NCBI GenBank assembly: GCA_017443515.1
Contig: JAFRXM010000018.1
Location: forward strand, 1 to 48,232
DNA: 48,232 nt
Origin: Bacillota bacterium
GTDB taxonomy: Bacteria > Bacillota > Clostridia > Peptostreptococcales > Anaerovoracaceae
Direction: 5' to 3'
The notes under the pieces are model-generated. The model did no database searches. It had not been told where the DNA came from and saw only the letters and a list, made by a program, of their open reading frames with translations. Every line of letters starts with the position of its first letter. The first letter of the stretch is position 1. The translations under genes were made by a program, and so were the position numbers. Of this stretch, positions 46,501 through 48,232 are shown one piece after another.

Positions 46501-48232
46501 TATACATATGGAACAGAGTCCCGTTATCCGTACATGGCTGCGGCTCTTGGCGAAAACTCCAAGATGGTACAGTCATTCATCTACAACATAGACGGAACCG
46601 ATGTATTCTTCGGCGGAAATCCGTTCATAACAGATACAGATGCTGAAGGAACACCCGTTTACCTGCCGGAGCGCAACGCTGTAAGTGCCAACAACACTAT
46701 GGTAGGTCTGAGGATCACCCAGCTCAGAAACTCCGCTGCATCCCGCATGATGATCACCGATCAGGACGGCAAGGCTCTCCTCGATAAGATCGGCGGAAGC
46801 AGCCTTGGCGCATTCTACTTTGTAAACGGCGCTGAGTGGAGAAATACCAATGCTACATGGGCTATAGAAGACAAGGCCGCTGATGCAAAAGAAGGCGACG
46901 TTCTTACTTACAGCCTCACCCTTGCTCCGGAATACTACGTCAAGGCTGACGGAACCATAGACTGGGCAGCGCTCGGAGAAGGCGCTACCATGGCTATTTC
47001 CGCAACTGTTGACAACACAGCTCCGGAGATCACAGATGTCACATCGAAGGTCGAAAAGAAGGCCGTCGAGACTGAGACTGAGACCGAAGATGAAGAGCCG
47101 GCAACAGTCGACACCTACACCGTAAATGTTAAAGTAAAAGATAATCAGTACGTTGCAGCCATCGCTGTGATGGATGAAGCTTCCTACAAGGAGATCGCCA
47201 CCGGCGCCGGTGAGGGCTCCATGCTCGGTTTCGAAGGCTCTGACATAACTAAAAAGGCCGGTGAAGAAACAGAGTACAGCTTCGAGTTCACCGCAGAAGA
47301 CGCAAAGACTCCGAATCAGCTCATGATCGAAGTCTACGACTATGCAGGAAACGCTTCTGTATACAAGATCAACTTCGAGAAGGAAGATCAGTACGCAGAC
47401 GAGGATGCCTACGCCCTCACATTTGCAGACGATGAGATCACCATCGTAGGCAAGAACAGCGCTCAGCTCGAGTGGATCGCAGATCCCTGGGGCGTTGACG
47501 AAGAAGAAGGCTTCAGCATCAGCTTCGCATCCAGCGATGAAAAGATCGCAACTGTTGACGAGAACGGTATCGTCAGCGTCGTTACCGATGAGGATGGCGT
47601 GTGCACGATAACCGGAACGATCAAGTACGTTACCACTGTCGACGGTGAGGAGAAGACCTTCACTGCCAGCGCAGACTGCAAGGTCAAGGTCGTGTACATC
47701 AACAAGGTGCTGCGCGGCGTTGTCTGGGATGAAGAAGGACAGAGATACATCTCCGAATTCAACCTCAATTCGCTCCCGCAGTACAAGAAGCTCTCAGAGC
47801 ATCTTAAGACAGCTGAGATCGCATCCATAGCTGACGATCCTTACGCAGGCGTGATGTACGGCGCAAGCTTCGATTCAGAGAACTTCGTATCCAGCCTGTA
47901 TACACTGGATCCTGAAAAGGGATACGCTCTTGAGGAGATCGGCGCTTCTTCTATCGCTTACACGGATCTTGCCATAGCTCCGGGTCTGTCCATCGATTAC
48001 GGTAAGGACATACTTGTCGGAACATACGGCAACTACGCAGTATTTATCGATGCTGCAACAGGCGAATACATAGCGGCATATCAGTTCTCCGGAGATCTTG
48101 TAGGTATAGCCTACGAAGGAACCGGACAGTACGCCGCGGGCCTCTACTACGACTGGTACTTCTTCGTTGATACAGACGGAAATATCCACGATACAGGATT
48201 CATCTACATGAGCGGAAAGCTCTACTGGTTCA
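43510..48232 (+). CDS. Very large subtilisin-like (S8) cell-surface serine protease, C-terminus beyond the window
   Basis: At least 1574 codons, open to the window end. AGGAGG lies 5 nt before ATG 43510. Signal peptide: RRILSLLLTLTLVLGLTTPA, cut at AFA-AS. After a propeptide-like part (about 30-190) comes the S8 domain with Asp211 (AIVDTGLDLEH), His295 (SEHGSHVAGIAAG), Asn404 (SAGNS) and Ser675 (SGTSMAAPQVTG). A PA domain is inserted between Asn and Ser (about 500-580, LTGKIGIANRGTSSFYVKA). A dockerin-like pair of EF-hand-type repeats (about 848-905, DINGDGEYNEQDAQDLVSYL and ADVDANKTTDTYDAYLLLNK) follows, then Fn3-like and BIG2-like segments (about 1298-1390) and a further beta-rich part. The layout resembles lactocepin/C5a-peptidase enzymes that digest proteins outside the cell. 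The anchor, if any, is not visible. Confidence 0.9.
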   Translation, partial: MNSSWRRILSLLLTLTLVLGLTTPAFAASSSNSSKLKTTVEKVEQASALSKQLLSGKKVEKLEDEPLYKDSDRVRVSIFLSKKSTLDMGYAASSIANNAQAQSYREGLKIEQQTMQQRISTQALGGKTLDVVWNLTLAANIISANVEYGQIEAIKKVSGVKDVVIETRYEAAVASKDELDPNMSVASGMTGGSQAWLSGYTGAGSALAIVDTGLDLEHRSFDGGAFDYSIKNLGKEVDLITKEEVAAVLGQLNASKVYEGLKVDDVYRSSKVPFAFNYVDGGLDVTHSQDTQSEHGSHVAGIAAGNRYVPDGKGGYVEALKEVLTQGEAPDAQLLVMKVFGKGGGAYDSDYMAAIEDAIVLGAASTNLSLGSGNPGLTTTTAQYEEILNNVANSDMVLVMSAGNSYYWGYFTQMRNVAGQGYLYADDKSLDMVGSPGSYTNTLAVASVNNDGSTGPFMEAYGERIYYTETSGYGNAPLVGAGGTYEYVYIDSYGAEVDNNDAFTVNMFDGIDLTGKIGIANRGTSSFYVKANAIIGAGASAAIIANNQDGTISMNLTGYKYKAPVVSITQADGNFLKTNASKKDVVTYTEAGAEKTANVYYGTITISSGVDTVKYGSDYYTMSDFSSWGIPGDLSLKPEITAPGGDIYSVNGYHLDEKGNPAGGHQAYENMSGTSMAAPQVTGIAATLRQYIEENGLAEKTGLSARQLANSLLMSTAKPLVEEASGSYWSLLNQGAGLVQVDQAINSRTYIVMDDDATDSAKDGKIKAELGEIGKKFEVGFTIYNMSEEKINMTLHSDLFTQDMFLYYALNTENKPVDYAEYLDTYTIPVTHDIDWTFDGDAYLPESYDINGDGEYNEQDAQDLVSYLVGNKTPTADWNLDIADVDANKTTDTYDAYLLLNKLDSASVDVPANGKVHVTAKFEIGDASWDIESAYGEEFSFDDIAKYFGGDYVEGLIFAEESASDDGVMGVAHSIPVIGYYGDWTAPSMFDKGSYLDYTYGTESRYPYMAAALGENSKMVQSFIYNIDGTDVFFGGNPFITDTDAEGTPVYLPERNAVSANNTMVGLRITQLRNSAASRMMITDQDGKALLDKIGGSSLGAFYFVNGAEWRNTNATWAIEDKAADAKEGDVLTYSLTLAPEYYVKADGTIDWAALGEGATMAISATVDNTAPEITDVTSKVEKKAVETETETEDEEPATVDTYTVNVKVKDNQYVAAIAVMDEASYKEIATGAGEGSMLGFEGSDITKKAGEETEYSFEFTAEDAKTPNQLMIEVYDYAGNASVYKINFEKEDQYADEDAYALTFADDEITIVGKNSAQLEWIADPWGVDEEEGFSISFASSDEKIATVDENGIVSVVTDEDGVCTITGTIKYVTTVDGEEKTFTASADCKVKVVYINKVLRGVVWDEEGQRYISEFNLNSLPQYKKLSEHLKTAEIASIADDPYAGVMYGASFDSENFVSSLYTLDPEKGYALEEIGASSIAYTDLAIAPGLSIDYGKDILVGTYGNYAVFIDAATGEYIAAYQFSGDLVGIAYEGTGQYAAGLYYDWYFFVDTDGNIHDTGFIYMSGKLYWF

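Overview
The window looks like chromosome from a Gram-positive anaerobe of the class Clostridia. The evidence is the order ftsW-murG-ftsQ/divIB and pheS-pheT-zapA-mutS2, a lipobox-type DctP, a CsoR repressor, a lysine riboswitch in front of dapA, and AGGAGG-type ribosome binding sites with sigma-A-like promoters (TTGACA, 17 nt, TATAAT) at many genes. Most of the sequence is moderately GC-rich; the genus cannot be named from sequence alone.

Layout. Positions 1-3.4 kb hold the end of a division and cell-wall cluster (murD end, ftsW, murG, ftsQ), which meets a small XRE regulator convergently. From 3.9 to 15.4 kb are ftsZ, a SpoU-type rRNA methyltransferase, pheS-pheT, zapA, mutS2, argS and a TPR protein, nearly all on the plus strand. 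From 15.4 to 15.8 kb a consensus promoter drives tRNA-Asn, tRNA-Leu and initiator tRNA-Met. From 16 to 21.4 kb lies an uptake region: a complete TRAP transporter (dctP-dctQ-dctM), a GPH-type symporter and a convergent cyclase-family hydrolase. From 21.5 to 26 kb come a Suv3-like RNA helicase expected to be made from a leaderless mRNA, a 149-bp structured inverted-repeat element, an HTH-like small protein and an AI-2E-family membrane protein. From 26 to 29.1 kb, on the minus strand, are dapA-dapB under a lysine riboswitch, and an unknown protein with a PD-(D/E)XK-like motif set.

From 29.2 to 33.4 kb is a copper-response operon: two CsoR-type palindromes in and after the promoter, csoR, copA and an SGNH hydrolase. 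The copA frame continues without a stop into a copper-chaperone domain that has its own strong ribosome binding site and ATG, so the locus may make both a fusion and a free CopZ.

From 33.4 kb to the end is a surface/secretion region: a 2698-residue exported protein with a transglutaminase-like domain and about 17 Ig-like repeats whose middle is AT-rich, a radical SAM/SPASM maturase divergent from a 33-codon peptide gene (a candidate RiPP pair), and a very large subtilisin-like protease that runs off the window and carries a dockerin-like insert.

Short repeats with the core GGGACGGTTCT occur four times (12.57, 29.82, 29.85 and 41.63 kb), with two different but each self-complementary stem pairs. 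The strongest candidates for something undescribed are the peptide/radical SAM pair, the copA-copZ internal start, and the structured 149-bp element.
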